Notes: a model not told the origin generated them from the letters alone. Counted from the stretch's first letter, positions 25,559-35,787 are shown. The stretch: 64,000 nucleotides of DNA from Brachybacterium sp. P6-10-X1 (GCF_001969445.1 NZ_CP017297.1:1798001-1862000); one strand, 5' to 3'. A program made the numbers and translations.

Positions 25559-26890
25559 TCAGTCGGCGACGGACTCGAGCAGGACGACGGTGCCCTGGCC
25601 GGCGGCGGCGCACACGGAGATCAGGCCGCGCTGGACCCGGCCGGTCTCGACCTCCTTCTGGTGCAGCAGCTTGGCGAGGGTCGCCGTGATGCGCCCGCCG
25701 GTCGCGGCGAAGGGGTGCCCGGCCGCGAGCGAGGAGCCGGTGACGTTGAGCTTGCTGCGGTCGATCGCTCCCAGCGCACCACCGCGGCCGAGCTTCTCGC
25801 GGCAGAACTCCTCGGACTCCCAGGCGGACAGGGTCGCCAGCACGGTGGAGGCGAAGGCCTCATGGATCTCGTAGAAGTCGAGGTCTCCCAGGGTGAGTCC
25901 GTTGGCGTCCAGCAGCTCGGGCACCGCATAGGCGGGGGCCATCAGCAGGCCCTCGGCGCCGTGCACGAAGTCGACCGCGGCGCTGCGTGCGTCGACCACG
26001 CGGGCCAGCGGGGTCAGTCCGCGCTCGTCGGCCCACGGCCGGCTTCCCATCAGCACCGAGGAGGCGCCGTCGCTGAGCGGGGTGGAGTTGCCGGCGGTCA
26101 TCGTCGGCTCGGGGACCTCGGGGCTGCTCACCCCGAAGACGGGCTTCAGGGACCCGAGCTTCTCGAGAGTGGAGTCGGGGCGCAGGTTCTGGTCCCGGGA
26201 CAGGCCGCGGTAGCCGGTGACCAGGTCGTCGAAGAAACCCGCGTCGTAGGCGGCGGCGAGCTTCTGGTGCGAGGCCAGCGCCAGCTCGTCCTGGGCCTGG
26301 CGGGTGACGCCCCAGTGAGCGGCGGTCTGCGCCTGGTGCTCGCCCATCGACAGCCCCGTGCGCGGTTCGCCGTTGCGGGGCGGGACCGGGGCGAGGTCCG
26401 CGGGGCGGATCGCCGTGAGCGCCTTGAGGCGCTGCCCCGCGCTCTTGGCGGCGAAGGCGCGGTGCAGGATGCGGCGCAGGCGCGGGGTGACCTCGATCGG
26501 GGAGTCCGAGGCGGAGTCGACGCCGCAGGCGATGCCGGAGTCGATCTGGCCCAGCTGGATCTTGTTCGACACCCGGACCACGGTCTCGAGGCTGGTCGCA
26601 CAGGCTCGGGAGACGTCGATCGCGGGGGTGCGCGGGTCCAGGGGCGTGCCCAGCGCGCTCTCGCGCGTGAGGTTGAGGTCCCCGGCGAGCTTGAGCACCG
26701 CGCCGCCCGCGACCTCGCCGAGCTTCGCGCCCTGCAGTCCGTACCGGGCGACGAGGCCCTCGAGCGCGGCGGTCAGCATGTCCTGGTTGGAGATCCCGGC
26801 GTAGGGTCCGCCGGAGCGGGCGAACGGGATGCGATTGCCTCCCAGGATCAGCGCATCGCTGGGAACGTCGGAAACGGTCACTGTGGGCAC
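25559..26890 (-). CDS. Acetyl-CoA C-acyltransferase (FadI/FadA2-type thiolase)
   Basis: A 443-residue thiolase. Cys97 in VSRACATSLE is the acyl-accepting nucleophile. SLAAGHPFAATGGR supplies the catalytic His and SVCAAAGQGTVVLLE the second Cys near the C-terminus. It cleaves 3-ketoacyl-CoA with CoA in beta-oxidation, or runs in reverse. It lies about 110 bp upstream of the FabG4-type gene in the same direction and is divergent from a TetR regulator. It starts at a GTG. Confidence 0.92.
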   Translation of the reverse strand: MPTVTVSDVPSDALILGGNRIPFARSGGPYAGISNQDMLTAALEGLVARYGLQGAKLGEVAGGAVLKLAGDLNLTRESALGTPLDPRTPAIDVSRACATSLETVVRVSNKIQLGQIDSGIACGVDSASDSPIEVTPRLRRILHRAFAAKSAGQRLKALTAIRPADLAPVPPRNGEPRTGLSMGEHQAQTAAHWGVTRQAQDELALASHQKLAAAYDAGFFDDLVTGYRGLSRDQNLRPDSTLEKLGSLKPVFGVSSPEVPEPTMTAGNSTPLSDGASSVLMGSRPWADERGLTPLARVVDARSAAVDFVHGAEGLLMAPAYAVPELLDANGLTLGDLDFYEIHEAFASTVLATLSAWESEEFCREKLGRGGALGAIDRSKLNVTGSSLAAGHPFAATGGRITATLAKLLHQKEVETGRVQRGLISVCAAAGQGTVVLLESVAD

Positions 26891-27022
26891 CTCTTCGTGG
26901 TCGCTGCGGGTTCCGCCGTCTGAGCGGGGTCGTCGTCACCGGATCCGGCTGCGCCGGGCCCCGGTGCCGGGCGGGTCCGTGATCGGGTGGGTTCCCGACG
27001 GGTCCCGACCGGGACTTTACAT

Positions 27023-27053
27023 AGAACCGGCGGTACTTGATACCCTAGGTTCT
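27023..27053. promoter_or_regulatory. 31-bp dyad operator before the fatty-acid TetR gene
   Basis: Arms AGAACCGGCGGTA and TACCCTAGGTTCT flank a 5-nt centre, with 10 of 13 arm positions complementary. It ends one base short of the TetR GTG at 27054 and also lies upstream of the divergent thiolase. It is the likely site of autorepression and could control both directions. Confidence 0.7.
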
Positions 27054-27713
27054 GTGAATGCGACGACGCAAGCCCCCGTGGACGGACGATCGGCCCGCTG
27101 GGCACGCCACCGGGAGGAGAGGCGCGCCGAGCTGCTCGACGTGGCCCGACATCTCATCCACGCCAGCGGCCCCGACGTGACGATGGAGGACATCGCCGCG
27201 GCCTCCGGCACCTCGAAATCGATCGTCTACCGCTACTTCGAGGACAAGGCGACCCTCCAGCAGGCGCTCGGACGCAGCATCCTGGCCGCGATGCACACCA
27301 AGCTGCTCGAGGAGATGGCCGCGCTCGAATCCGCAGTCGGCCGCGAGCCGGAGCCCGAGGAGCGCCTGCACGCCATGATCCGCGCCTACGTGGAGACCGC
27401 ACAGCGCTCCCCCGGCGTCTACCGCTTCGTCACCCGGCCCAGCGACGGGCTGAACCACTTCCTCGGCTCCGTCTCCCGGCTCGTCACCACCTTCCTGCCC
27501 GACGAGGTCCCCTCCCCGCGGATCTGGGCGCGCGGCGCCGTCGGCTTCGTCGAGAGCGCGGTCGACGCCTGGATGACCGACGTCGAGAACGACGCGGACC
27601 GCACCGCCCCGCAGGAGGGCCCCGCCCGTCAGGGCGCCCCCACCACCCCGATCTCCTCCGACCAGCTCGTCACCCGACTCGTCACCTGGCTCATGAAGGG
27701 AATGCACGCATGA
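27054..27713 (+). CDS. TetR family regulator of the fatty-acid cluster
   Basis: A protein of about 219 residues. The HTH region reads LLDVARHLIHASGPDVTMED followed by IAAASGTSKSIVYRYFEDK, and a typical helical C-terminal domain follows. It starts at GTG 27054 directly after a 31-bp dyad. Its stop overlaps the ATG of the acyl-CoA dehydrogenase gene (ATGA), and the thiolase operon is divergent. An acyl-CoA-responsive repressor of these lipid genes is the natural inference. Confidence 0.9.
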   Translation: MNATTQAPVDGRSARWARHREERRAELLDVARHLIHASGPDVTMEDIAAASGTSKSIVYRYFEDKATLQQALGRSILAAMHTKLLEEMAALESAVGREPEPEERLHAMIRAYVETAQRSPGVYRFVTRPSDGLNHFLGSVSRLVTTFLPDEVPSPRIWARGAVGFVESAVDAWMTDVENDADRTAPQEGPARQGAPTTPISSDQLVTRLVTWLMKGMHA

Positions 27714-29836
27714 CTGCCCATACCGATCACGCCCCCACCGAATCCGCGCCGAGCTCCGCCGTCCCCACCGGCCCGATCCCGCTGCCGCCCCAGGGAGGCG
27801 ACCGCCTCGACATCGAGGCGGTCAGCGAGGCCCTGCTGGGTTCCTGGGCCGAGAGCCGCCGCGCCGCCCGCGAGCGCGCCGCCCGCCCCGAGTTCCACCG
27901 CCCGCTCGACGCGACCGTCGCCGAGCACCGCGAGCGCACCTTCGCGCAGATGCGGACCCTCGCCGCGGAGGACGTCTCCCACCCGATGCTGCCCGAGCAC
28001 CTCGGCGGCCCCAACGACAACGGCGCCAACGTCGCCGCCTTCGAGGAGCTGGTGGTCGCCGATCCCTCCCTGCAGATCAAGGCCGGCGTGCAGTGGGGGC
28101 TGTTCACCTCCGCCATCGTCCAGCTCGGCGACGAGGAGCAGCAGAAGGCGTGGGTCCCCGACGCGATGAGCCTGGCCGTCCCCGGCGCCTTCGCCATGAC
28201 GGAGATCGGTCATGGCTCCGACGTGCAGTCGCTGGCGACCACCGCGACCTACGACCCGACGACCGAGGAGTGGGTGCTGAACACCCCCTTCCGTGCTGCG
28301 TGGAAGGAGTTCCTGGGCAACGCCGCGCTGCATGCGAAGGCCGCCACGGTCTTCGCCCGACTGATCACCCGGGGCGTCGACCACGGCGTGCACTGCTTCT
28401 ACGTCCCGGTGCGCGACGCCGACGGTGAGCTGCTGCCCGGCGTGGCCAGCGAGGACGACGGCCCCAAGGGCGGCCTGAACGGCATCGACAACGGCCGCCT
28501 GGCCTTCGATCACGTCCGGGTGCCGCGCACGAACCTGCTCAACCGCTACGGCGACGTCGCCGCCGACGGCACCTACACCTCCCCGATCGAGTCCCCCGGC
28601 CGCCGCTTCTTCACCATGCTGGGCACCCTGGTCCAGGGGCGGGTGTCGCTGGACGGCTCCGCGAACCGGGCCGGCCAGCTCGCCCTGCACATCGCGATCA
28701 CCTACGCCACCCAGCGCCGCCAGTTCACCGCCGCCGACCCCACCCAGGAGACGGTGCTGATGGACTACCAGGCGCATCTGCACCGCCTGCTGCCCAAGCT
28801 CGCCGCCACCTATGCCGGGACCTTCGCCCACGAGCAGCTGCTGCACGCCTTCGACGACGTGTTCTCCGGTCGCGGGGACGACCCCGAGGCCCGCGAGGAC
28901 CTGGAGACCCTCGCCGCCACGCTCAAGCCCACCTCCACCCGCCTGGCGCTGGACACCATCCAGGAGTGCCGCGAAGCCTGCGGCGGGGCCGGCTTCATCG
29001 CCGAGAACCAGCTGGTGGGCCTCCACCAGGACCTCGACGTCTACGCCACCTTCGAGGGCGACAACACGGTGCTGCTGCAGCTGGTGGCCAAGCGCCTGCT
29101 CAGCGACTACACCTCCGAGCTGAAGAACGTCGACCGCGCCGGCATCGGCCGCTACATCGCCCAGCGCGCCGAGGTGCTCGCCAAGCGTCACACGCCCTGG
29201 GCACGCCTCGGCCAGGACTTCTCCGACCGCGGCAACCCTCGGCGCGCCTCCGATTCCATGCGCGAGGCGGACTTCCAGGAGGGGATGCTCGCCGATCGCG
29301 CCCGGGTGAAGGTCGAGGAGGTCGCCCTCGCTCTGCGCTCGGCGACGAAGATGGATCCCGCCGATGCCGCCGCGGAGGTCAACAAGCATCAGGTGGAGAT
29401 GCTGGAGGCCGCCCGTGCCCACGCCGACCTGGTCCGCTGGCACGCCTTCACCGCCGCCATCGAGCGCTTCGAGGACGCGGGCACCCGTGCGGTGCTCACC
29501 GATGTGCGCGACCTGTTCGGGCTGAGCACCATCGAGGACGACCTCGCCTGGTTCCTGCTCAGCGGCATGATCTCCACGCAGCGCGGTCGCCAGATCGACG
29601 CGGATCTGCGCCGGCTCCTGTGGCGGCTGCGCCCGCACGTCCTGGATCTCGTCGCCGCCTTCGACATCCGTCCCGGGCACGTCCGCGCTCCGATCGCCCT
29701 GGGCGGGGAGCACGAGCGACAGGAGGAGGCCGCCGCATACTTCCGTGCGCAGCGGGCCGACGCCGACGCACCGGTCAGCGAGAAGGCCCTGCGGGACCGC
29801 GAGAAGCAGCGTCGGAAGCAGGCTGCGGGCCGCTGA
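27710..29836 (+). CDS. Acyl-CoA dehydrogenase / acyl-CoA oxidase family protein
   Basis: A 708-residue flavoprotein. MTEIGHGSDVQSLAT is the FAD/substrate motif of the central domain, YVPVRDADG and FDHVRVPRTNLLNRYG are acyl-CoA oxidase-like, and CREACGGAGFIAENQL with TFEGDNTVLLQLVAKRLL forms the C-terminal helical region. The length and these motifs resemble acyl-CoA oxidases (ACOX) more than 380-residue dehydrogenases. It would introduce the 2,3 double bond in acyl-CoA, feeding the MaoC, FabG4-type and thiolase enzymes nearby. It is translationally coupled to the TetR gene. Confidence 0.9.
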   Translation: MTAHTDHAPTESAPSSAVPTGPIPLPPQGGDRLDIEAVSEALLGSWAESRRAARERAARPEFHRPLDATVAEHRERTFAQMRTLAAEDVSHPMLPEHLGGPNDNGANVAAFEELVVADPSLQIKAGVQWGLFTSAIVQLGDEEQQKAWVPDAMSLAVPGAFAMTEIGHGSDVQSLATTATYDPTTEEWVLNTPFRAAWKEFLGNAALHAKAATVFARLITRGVDHGVHCFYVPVRDADGELLPGVASEDDGPKGGLNGIDNGRLAFDHVRVPRTNLLNRYGDVAADGTYTSPIESPGRRFFTMLGTLVQGRVSLDGSANRAGQLALHIAITYATQRRQFTAADPTQETVLMDYQAHLHRLLPKLAATYAGTFAHEQLLHAFDDVFSGRGDDPEAREDLETLAATLKPTSTRLALDTIQECREACGGAGFIAENQLVGLHQDLDVYATFEGDNTVLLQLVAKRLLSDYTSELKNVDRAGIGRYIAQRAEVLAKRHTPWARLGQDFSDRGNPRRASDSMREADFQEGMLADRARVKVEEVALALRSATKMDPADAAAEVNKHQVEMLEAARAHADLVRWHAFTAAIERFEDAGTRAVLTDVRDLFGLSTIEDDLAWFLLSGMISTQRGRQIDADLRRLLWRLRPHVLDLVAAFDIRPGHVRAPIALGGEHERQEEAAAYFRAQRADADAPVSEKALRDREKQRRKQAAGR

Positions 29837-30055
29837 CCGCACCGGGTCGCATCAGCGGTCCGCGCGGCCCGGGAGGCGAGGACCGCACCGATCGCGCCGC
29901 CCCGGGCGGGACCGCTCACGCCGGACGTGGGCGGTCCCGCCCGGCGGGGCGCGGCGATCGTAGACTGTGGGGGCCGCGGCGCACCGCGCCCGCATCCCGG
30001 CGCCGGCGACCGCCCGCGCACCCGTGCCCTCGCGATGAACGGATTCGATCCCTCG

Positions 30056-32383
30056 ATGACCGCTGACGACGCTCGCCCCTCCTCCCCCGCCGCGCCCGGG
30101 GACGTCGACACCACCGAGCATGCCGCCGGCACGCCCGGGACGACCCAGCCCTATGCGGACCTCGGTCTGAAGGACGACGAGTACGCGAACATCCGCGAGA
30201 TCCTCGGCCGCCGCCCCACCAACGCCGAGCTCGCCATGTATTCGGTGATGTGGTCCGAGCACTGCTCCTACAAGTCCTCGAAGAAGCACCTGTCCACCTT
30301 CGGCGAGCACACCACCGACGAGATGCGCGCCAAGCTGCTGGTGGGCATGGGCGAGAACGCCGGCGTCGTCGACATCGGCGACGGCTGGGCGGTGACCTTC
30401 AAGGTCGAGTCGCACAACCACCCCAGCTACGTCGAGCCGTACCAGGGCGCCGCGACCGGCGTCGGCGGCATCGTGCGCGACATCATCTCCATGGGCGCGC
30501 GCCCCGTCGCCGTCATGGACCAGCTGCGCTTCGGGGCGATCGACCATCCCGACACCGCGCGCGTGGTCCACGGAGTGGTCTCCGGCGTCGGCGGCTACGG
30601 CAATTCCCTCGGCTTGCCCAATATCGGCGGCGAGACCGTCTTCGACGCCTCCTACCAGGCCAATCCGTTGGTCAATGCCCTGTCGATCGGCGTCATGCGC
30701 CATGAGGACATCCACCTCGCCTCCGCCACCGGGCCGGGCAACAAGGTCGTGCTGTTCGGCGCCCGCACCGGGGGCGACGGCATCGGCGGGGCCTCGATCC
30801 TCGCCTCGGAGACCTTCGAGGAGGACGGCCCCGTCAAGCGCCCCAGCGTCCAGGTGGGCGACCCGTTCATGGAGAAGGTCCTCATCGAGTGCTGCCTCGA
30901 GCTGTTCGCAGCCGGCACCGTCGAGGGCATCCAGGACCTCGGGGCCGCAGGCATCTCCTGCGCGACCAGCGAGCTGGCCGCCAACGGCCGCTCCGGCATG
31001 CACATCCACCTCGAGGAGGTGCTGCTGCGCGATCCCACCCTGACCGCCGGCGAGATCCTCATGAGCGAGTCCCAGGAGCGGATGATGGCCGTGGTCAGCC
31101 CCGCGAAGCTGGCCGAGTTCGAGGCGATCGTGGCGAAGTGGGACGTCGAGGCCGCGGTGATCGGCGAGGTCACCGGCGACGGACGGCTGACCATCGACCA
31201 CCACGGCCACCGCATCGTCGACGTCGATCCCGCCACCGTCGCCGTCGACAGTCCCGTCTACGACCGCCCCTACGCACGGCCCGACTGGCAGGACGCGCTG
31301 CAGGCCGATCGGGCCGAGGTCCTGCCCCGCCCCGAGGGCCCCGAGCAGATCGGCCACGCGATCCGTGAGCTGATCAGCTCGCCGAACCTGGCGTCGAAGG
31401 GCTGGGTCACCGACCAGTACGACCGCTACGTGGGCGGCAACACGGCGCTGGCGATGCCCGACGACGCGGGCGTCCTGCGGATCGACGAGACCACCGGCCG
31501 CGGGGTGGCCCTCGCGACCGACGCCAACGGCCGCTACACCAAGCTCGATCCGCGCACCGGCGCCCAGCTCGCGCTCGCGGAGGCCTACCGCAACGTCGCC
31601 ACCGCCGGCGCCCGCCCGCTGGCGGTCACGGACTGCCTGAACTTCGGCTCCCCCGAGGACCCGGGCCCCATGTGGCAGCTGGTCGAGGCGATCGGCGGCC
31701 TCGCCGAGGCCTGCGAGACGCTCGGGGTTCCGGTCACCGGCGGCAACGTCTCCCTGTACAACTCCACCGGCGAACCCGGTCGGATCGACTCCGCCATCCA
31801 CCCCACCCCCGTCGTCGGCGTGCTCGGCGTGTTCGACGACGTCTCGACCCGCCTGCCCTCGGGCTGGCAGGCCGACGGCGAGTCCGTGATCCTGCTGGGG
31901 ACCACCCGCGAGGAGCTCTCCGGCTCGGCCTGGGCCCAGGTGGCCCATGACCACCTCGGCGGACTGCCCCCGCAGGTCGATCTCGCCGCCGAGGCCGCTC
32001 TGGCCGAGGTGTTGATCGGGGCGAGCACCGACGACCTCGTCTCCGCCGCCCATGACCTGTCCGAGGGCGGTCTGGTGCAGGCCCTCGTCGAGGCCGTCAC
32101 CCGTTTCGGCACCGGCGCCTCGGTGGACCTCGCCGGTCTGACCGACCGCGACGGCGTGGATCTGTTCACCGCGCTGTTCTCCGAGTCCCAGGGCCGGGCC
32201 CTGGTGTCCGTGCCGGCGGCCACGGAGCAGGCACTGCTGGCCTCGGCGGCCGCCCACGGCGTCCCGGCGCTGCGTCTGGGCACCACCGGCGGCGCGGAGC
32301 TCGCGATCGCCGGCCTCGAGGGCCTCGGGATCGGGGCCCTGCGCGAGCTGCGCGAGGGCACCCTCCCGCGCTACTTCGGCTGA
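30056..32383 (+). CDS. purL: Phosphoribosylformylglycinamidine synthase subunit PurL
   Basis: A protein of about 775 residues in the small PurL class that works with PurS and PurQ. The catalytic His69 lies in [12 protein letters not shown]. Two AIRS-type ATP domains follow, the first with [20 protein letters not shown] and the second with [13 protein letters not shown] and [15 protein letters not shown]. It converts FGAR, ammonia and ATP to FGAM in purine synthesis. An in-frame ATG at 30035 is an alternative start; 30056 has a weak GGA upstream. The gene is 13 kb from purSQ. Confidence 0.93.
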   Translation: MTADDARPSSPAAPGDVDTTEHAAGTPGTTQPYADLGLKDDEYANIREILGRRPTNAELAMYSVMWSEHCSYKSSKKHLSTFGEHTTDEMRAKLLVGMGENAGVVDIGDGWAVTFKVESHNHPSYVEPYQGAATGVGGIVRDIISMGARPVAVMDQLRFGAIDHPDTARVVHGVVSGVGGYGNSLGLPNIGGETVFDASYQANPLVNALSIGVMRHEDIHLASATGPGNKVVLFGARTGGDGIGGASILASETFEEDGPVKRPSVQVGDPFMEKVLIECCLELFAAGTVEGIQDLGAAGISCATSELAANGRSGMHIHLEEVLLRDPTLTAGEILMSESQERMMAVVSPAKLAEFEAIVAKWDVEAAVIGEVTGDGRLTIDHHGHRIVDVDPATVAVDSPVYDRPYARPDWQDALQADRAEVLPRPEGPEQIGHAIRELISSPNLASKGWVTDQYDRYVGGNTALAMPDDAGVLRIDETTGRGVALATDANGRYTKLDPRTGAQLALAEAYRNVATAGARPLAVTDCLNFGSPEDPGPMWQLVEAIGGLAEACETLGVPVTGGNVSLYNSTGEPGRIDSAIHPTPVVGVLGVFDDVSTRLPSGWQADGESVILLGTTREELSGSAWAQVAHDHLGGLPPQVDLAAEAALAEVLIGASTDDLVSAAHDLSEGGLVQALVEAVTRFGTGASVDLAGLTDRDGVDLFTALFSESQGRALVSVPAATEQALLASAAAHGVPALRLGTTGGAELAIAGLEGLGIGALRELREGTLPRYFG

Positions 32384-32525
32384 GCGGCCGCCGGCCGCAG
32401 TCGGGGCCCGGGCCGGGGTCCGACCGCGGCCCCTTCCGGTCGGCCACGGACCGCAGTGGGTCGACCCACCGGGCCGCCGTCCGGCACCGGGGCGGGCGCA
32501 CCCGCCCGAGCTTCGCCGTCCGGAC

Positions 32526-32579
32526 GCACGACGAGGGCGGGCCACCGGGATCTCTCCCGGTGGCCCGCCCTCGTCGTGC
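32526..32579. terminator. Perfect 25-bp hairpin between convergent purL and rplQ
   Basis: The left arm 32526-32550 and right arm 32555-32579 are perfectly complementary over 25 bp and enclose a TCTC loop. The arm begins GCACGACGAGGGCGGGCCAC. It lies between the ends of purL (+) and rplQ (-), so a bidirectional terminator is very likely. No U-tract follows on either strand. Confidence 0.88.
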
Positions 32580-32603
32580 TGAAGCGCGTGCGCGCGACTC
32601 GGC

Positions 32604-33149
32604 TCAGGCCTTGTCGTCGTCCTCGAGCTTGTCCTCGACGTCCGTCGCGATGGTCTCCTCGGAGCCCTCCGCCGGGTCCTGGGCCGCGGTCTCGTCGACG
32701 ACGGTCTCCTCCGCGGCAGCGGCGGCGTCGGCCTTCGAAGCGCCCTTGGCGGCGCCCTCGGCCTCCTTCACCACGGCCTGCTTCGGGGAGTACTCCTCCT
32801 GGACCAGCTCGATGACCGCCATCGGGGCGTTGTCGCCCTTGCGGGGGGCCACCTTGGTGATGCGGGTGTAGCCGCCGGGACGGTCCGAGAAGGTCGGGGC
32901 GATCTCCTCGAACAGCGAGTACACGACGCCGCGGTCACGGATCGTGCGCATCACGCGACGACGGGAGGAGAGGTCCCCCTTCTTGGCGAAGGTGACCAGA
33001 CGCTCCGCGTAGGGACGCAGGCGCTTGGCCTTGGTCTCCGTCGTGGTGATCGCCTTGTGGCGGAACAGCTCGGTGGCGAGCCCCGAGAGGATCATCCGCT
33101 CATGTGCGGGGGATCCCCCGAGGCGCGCGCCCTTGGTGGGTGCAGGCAT
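32604..33149 (-). CDS. rplQ: 50S ribosomal protein L17 with acidic C-terminal extension
   Basis: The first 120 residues form a standard L17 ([19 protein letters not shown], the loop with [10 protein letters not shown], and the end [11 protein letters not shown]). The total of 181 residues exceeds the usual 118-125 because of an Ala/Glu/Asp-rich tail, as seen in several actinobacteria. It binds 23S rRNA at the tunnel exit. It is the last gene of the alpha operon, 27 nt after rpoA. Confidence 0.96.
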   Translation of the reverse strand: MPAPTKGARLGGSPAHERMILSGLATELFRHKAITTTETKAKRLRPYAERLVTFAKKGDLSSRRRVMRTIRDRGVVYSLFEEIAPTFSDRPGGYTRITKVAPRKGDNAPMAVIELVQEEYSPKQAVVKEAEGAAKGASKADAAAAAEETVVDETAAQDPAEGSEETIATDVEDKLEDDDKA

Positions 33150-33176
33150 GGTCGTTCTCCTTGAAGAAAATGTAGG

Positions 33177-34172
33177 TCAGTACTGGTCGCCGAAGTCGTC
33201 GGAGTAGGACTCGATGGCCGACGGGTCGAACCCGGCCGGGGAATCCTTCAGCGACAGTCCGAGATCGGCGAGCTTGGCCTTGACCTCGTCGATGGACTTC
33301 TGCCCGAAGTTGCGGATGTCGAGCAGATCGGCCTCGGAACGGGCGGTCAGCTCACCGACGGTGTGCACACCCTCGCGCATGAGGCAGTTGTACGACCGCA
33401 CCGTGAGGTTGAGGTCGTTGATCGGCAGCGCCAGATCGGCAGCCAGCGCCTGGTCGGTCGGCGACGGGCCGATCTCGATCCCCTCCGCCTCCTGGTTCAG
33501 CTCGTGGGCCAGCCCGAACAGCTCCACCAGCGTCTTGCCGGCCGAGGCCAGCGCGTCGCGCGGGGAGATGGCCGGCTTGGTCTCGACGTCGACGATCAGC
33601 TTGTCGAAGTCGGTGCGCTGCTCGACACGGGTCGCCTCGACCTTGTAGGTCACCTTGAGCACGGGCGAGTAGATCGAATCGACGGGGACCCGACCGATCT
33701 CGCCGTCGACGCCCTTGTTCTGGGCGGCCGAGACATAGCCGCGACCGCGCTCGACGATCAGCTCGATCTCCAGCCGGCCCTTCTCGTTGAGGGTCGCGAT
33801 GTGGAGGTCCGGGTTGTGGATCTCCACCCCCGCGGGCGGGGTGATGTCGGCCGCGGTCACGTGACCGGCCTCCTCGCGGCGCAGGTACATCACGACAGGC
33901 TCATCGTTCTCGGAGGAGACCACGAGGTTCTTGACGTTGAGGATGACCTCGGTGATGTCCTCCTTGACCCCGGGGACGGTGCTGAACTCGTGCAGCACGC
34001 CGTCGATGCGGATCGAGGTGACCGCGGCACCGGGGATGGAGGACAGCAGGGTGCGGCGCAGAGAGTTGCCGAGGGTGTAGCCGAAGCCCGGCTCGAGCGG
34101 CTCGATGACGAACCGGGACCGGGTGTCCGACACGACCTCTTCGGTCAGCGTGGGGCGCTGTGCAATGAGCAC
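33177..34172 (-). CDS. rpoA: RNA polymerase alpha subunit
   Basis: 331 residues. The N-terminal domain ([20 protein letters not shown]) directs dimerisation and core assembly. The C-terminal domain ([20 protein letters not shown], then [13 protein letters not shown]) binds UP elements and activators. It follows rpsK with no rpsD between them and precedes rplQ. Confidence 0.98.
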   Translation of the reverse strand: MLIAQRPTLTEEVVSDTRSRFVIEPLEPGFGYTLGNSLRRTLLSSIPGAAVTSIRIDGVLHEFSTVPGVKEDITEVILNVKNLVVSSENDEPVVMYLRREEAGHVTAADITPPAGVEIHNPDLHIATLNEKGRLEIELIVERGRGYVSAAQNKGVDGEIGRVPVDSIYSPVLKVTYKVEATRVEQRTDFDKLIVDVETKPAISPRDALASAGKTLVELFGLAHELNQEAEGIEIGPSPTDQALAADLALPINDLNLTVRSYNCLMREGVHTVGELTARSEADLLDIRNFGQKSIDEVKAKLADLGLSLKDSPAGFDPSAIESYSDDFGDQY

Positions 34173-34287
34173 TGTGGATCCTTTCTGCGAGCGTCCGCCA
34201 TATGACGCTCAGAAGGGGGCGGTGGGCCTAGAGGGTGAGTGGTGTCCAGGGGCGCCACGGGCGACGCGGCCCGTCGACGCGGGGATC

Positions 34288-34324
34288 GGCCGCGACCGGC
34301 GGGGCAGGGGCCCCGGTCGCGGCC
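34288..34324 (-). terminator. Hairpin directly after rpsK
   Basis: Arms GGCCGCGACCGG (34288-34299) and CCGGTCGCGGCC (34313-34324) are perfectly complementary around a 13-nt loop, 8 nt past the rpsK stop. It may partly terminate transcription or stabilise the upstream message before rpoA. There is no U-tract. A separate promoter for rpoA-rplQ in the remaining 110 bp is possible but not identified. Confidence 0.55.
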
Positions 34325-34331
34325 GGCACGA

Positions 34332-34736
34332 TCAGACGCGGCGGCGCTTGGCCGGACGGGTGCCGTTGTGCGGCTGCGGGGTGACGTCCTGGATCGAGCC
34401 GACCTCGAGGCCGGTCGCCGTCAGCGAGCGGATCGCGGTCTCGCGGCCGGAGCCCGGGCCCTTCACGAAGACGTCGACCTTCTTCATGCCGTGGTCCTGC
34501 GCCTGGCGCGCGGCGGCCTCGGCGGCCATCTGGGCGGCGTACGGGGTCGACTTGCGCGAGCCCTTGAAGCCGACCTGCCCGGCGGAGGCCCAGGAGATGA
34601 CGGCACCGGTCGGGTCCGTGATCGACACGATCGTGTTGTTGAACGTGCTCTTGATGTGTGCCTGGCCGTTGACGATGTTCTTCTTGTCCTTGCGGCGCGG
34701 CTTGCGCGCAGCGGCCTGACGGGTCTTGGTTGCCAT
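34332..34736 (-). CDS. rpsK: 30S ribosomal protein S11
   Basis: 134 residues. It has the S11 core [38 protein letters not shown] and the end [20 protein letters not shown]. The N-terminus is Lys/Arg-rich. S11 forms part of the 30S platform at the E/P site. It is followed by a hairpin and then rpoA. Confidence 0.98.
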   Translation of the reverse strand: MATKTRQAAARKPRRKDKKNIVNGQAHIKSTFNNTIVSITDPTGAVISWASAGQVGFKGSRKSTPYAAQMAAEAAARQAQDHGMKKVDVFVKGPGSGRETAIRSLTATGLEVGSIQDVTPQPHNGTRPAKRRRV

Positions 34737-34840
34737 ACGGCGGAACTCCTCTGGTGGGTGTGGGGTGCGCCGGATCCCTCAGCGGCGCGAAGTGACTGCG
34801 GGTCCGAAGACTCCTGCGGTCCGACGGCTGTCGCCGTGGA

Positions 34841-35215
34841 TCAGCGGGTCTTCTTCTTGCCGGCGACGGTGCGCTTGGGACCCTTGCGGGTGCGCGCGTT
34901 GGTCTTCGTGCGCTGACCGTGGACCGGCAGGCCGCGACGGTGGCGCAGGCCCTGGTAGCTGCCGATCTCGACCTTGCGACGGATGTCAGCGGCGACCTCG
35001 CGGCGCAGATCGCCCTCGGTGCGGTAGTTCTCCTCGATGTGGTCGCGCAGCTGGACGAGCTCCTCGTCCGTCAGCTCGCGCACTCGCTTGTCACCGGGGA
35101 CGCCGGTCGCGGCCAGGGTCTCGAGCGCACGGGTACGGCCCATGCCGAAGATGTACGTCAGGGCGACTTCGAGGCGCTTCTCGCGCGGAAGGTCCACTCC
35201 CACCAGACGTGCCAT
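34841..35215 (-). CDS. rpsM: 30S ribosomal protein S13
   Basis: 124 residues. It starts [20 protein letters not shown] and has the S13 motif [20 protein letters not shown] near the C-terminus, ending in a basic tail that reaches toward the P-site tRNA. S13 sits in the 30S head and forms intersubunit bridges. About 100 nt separate it from rpsK. Confidence 0.98.
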   Translation of the reverse strand: MARLVGVDLPREKRLEVALTYIFGMGRTRALETLAATGVPGDKRVRELTDEELVQLRDHIEENYRTEGDLRREVAADIRRKVEIGSYQGLRHRRGLPVHGQRTKTNARTRKGPKRTVAGKKKTR

Positions 35216-35429
35216 GTGCAGATTCTCCTACTGTCTCGGAGGCCTGATCCGACACCCCGCCCTCGGGTCTGTTCCCGGGACGCCGCAGCCTCCGCGCTGC
35301 GGGTGGCCGGCCTGGCGGCCGGTGGTGTCGACTCTTCTGTTGTGTGTCCGACGGATCGGACGGTGCCCGTGTGGGGCGCGCCGCCTCGTAAGCGGCTGTC
35401 ACGGCGGGTGCCGGGACGGACGGATCCGT

Positions 35430-35543
35430 TCAGCCCTGGCGCTGCTTGTGACGGGGGTTCGAGCAGATGACCATGACGCGCGCGTGGCGACGGATCACCT
35501 TGCAGCTGTCACAGATCGGCTTGACGCTCGGCTTGACCTTCAT
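35430..35543 (-). CDS. rpmJ: 50S ribosomal protein L36 (C+ zinc form)
   Basis: The 37-residue protein starts [20 protein letters not shown] and ends [10 protein letters not shown]. Cys11, Cys14, Cys27 and His32 form the zinc ribbon of the C+ type. It lies 22 nt after infA and 214 nt before rpsM, the standard order infA-rpmJ-rpsM. The ORF is too short for most automated cut-offs. Confidence 0.97.
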   Translation of the reverse strand: MKVKPSVKPICDSCKVIRRHARVMVICSNPRHKQRQG

Positions 35544-35565
35544 AGCTTTCCTTCTCCCGGGACGA

Positions 35566-35787
35566 TCACTTGTAGCGGTACACGATGCGGCCCCGGTCGA
35601 GATCGTAGGGGCTCAGCTCGACGACCACGCGGTCCTCGGGAAGGATGCGGATGTAGTGCTGGCGCATCTTCCCGGAGATGTGCGCGAGCACCATGTGCCC
35701 GTTGTCGAGCTCGACCCGGAAACGCGCGTTCGCGAGCGCCTCCACGACTCGACCCTCGACCTCGATCACGCCGTCCTTCTTCGCCAT
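35566..35787 (-). CDS. infA: Translation initiation factor IF-1
   Basis: 73 residues, a single OB fold starting [20 protein letters not shown] and ending [13 protein letters not shown]-1 binds the 30S A site during initiation. The ATG at 35787 with GGGGAGGC upstream is the conserved start, although the frame stays open to 35859. It begins a cluster with rpmJ and rpsM. Confidence 0.98.
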   Translation of the reverse strand: MAKKDGVIEVEGRVVEALANARFRVELDNGHMVLAHISGKMRQHYIRILPEDRVVVELSPYDLDRGRIVYRYK

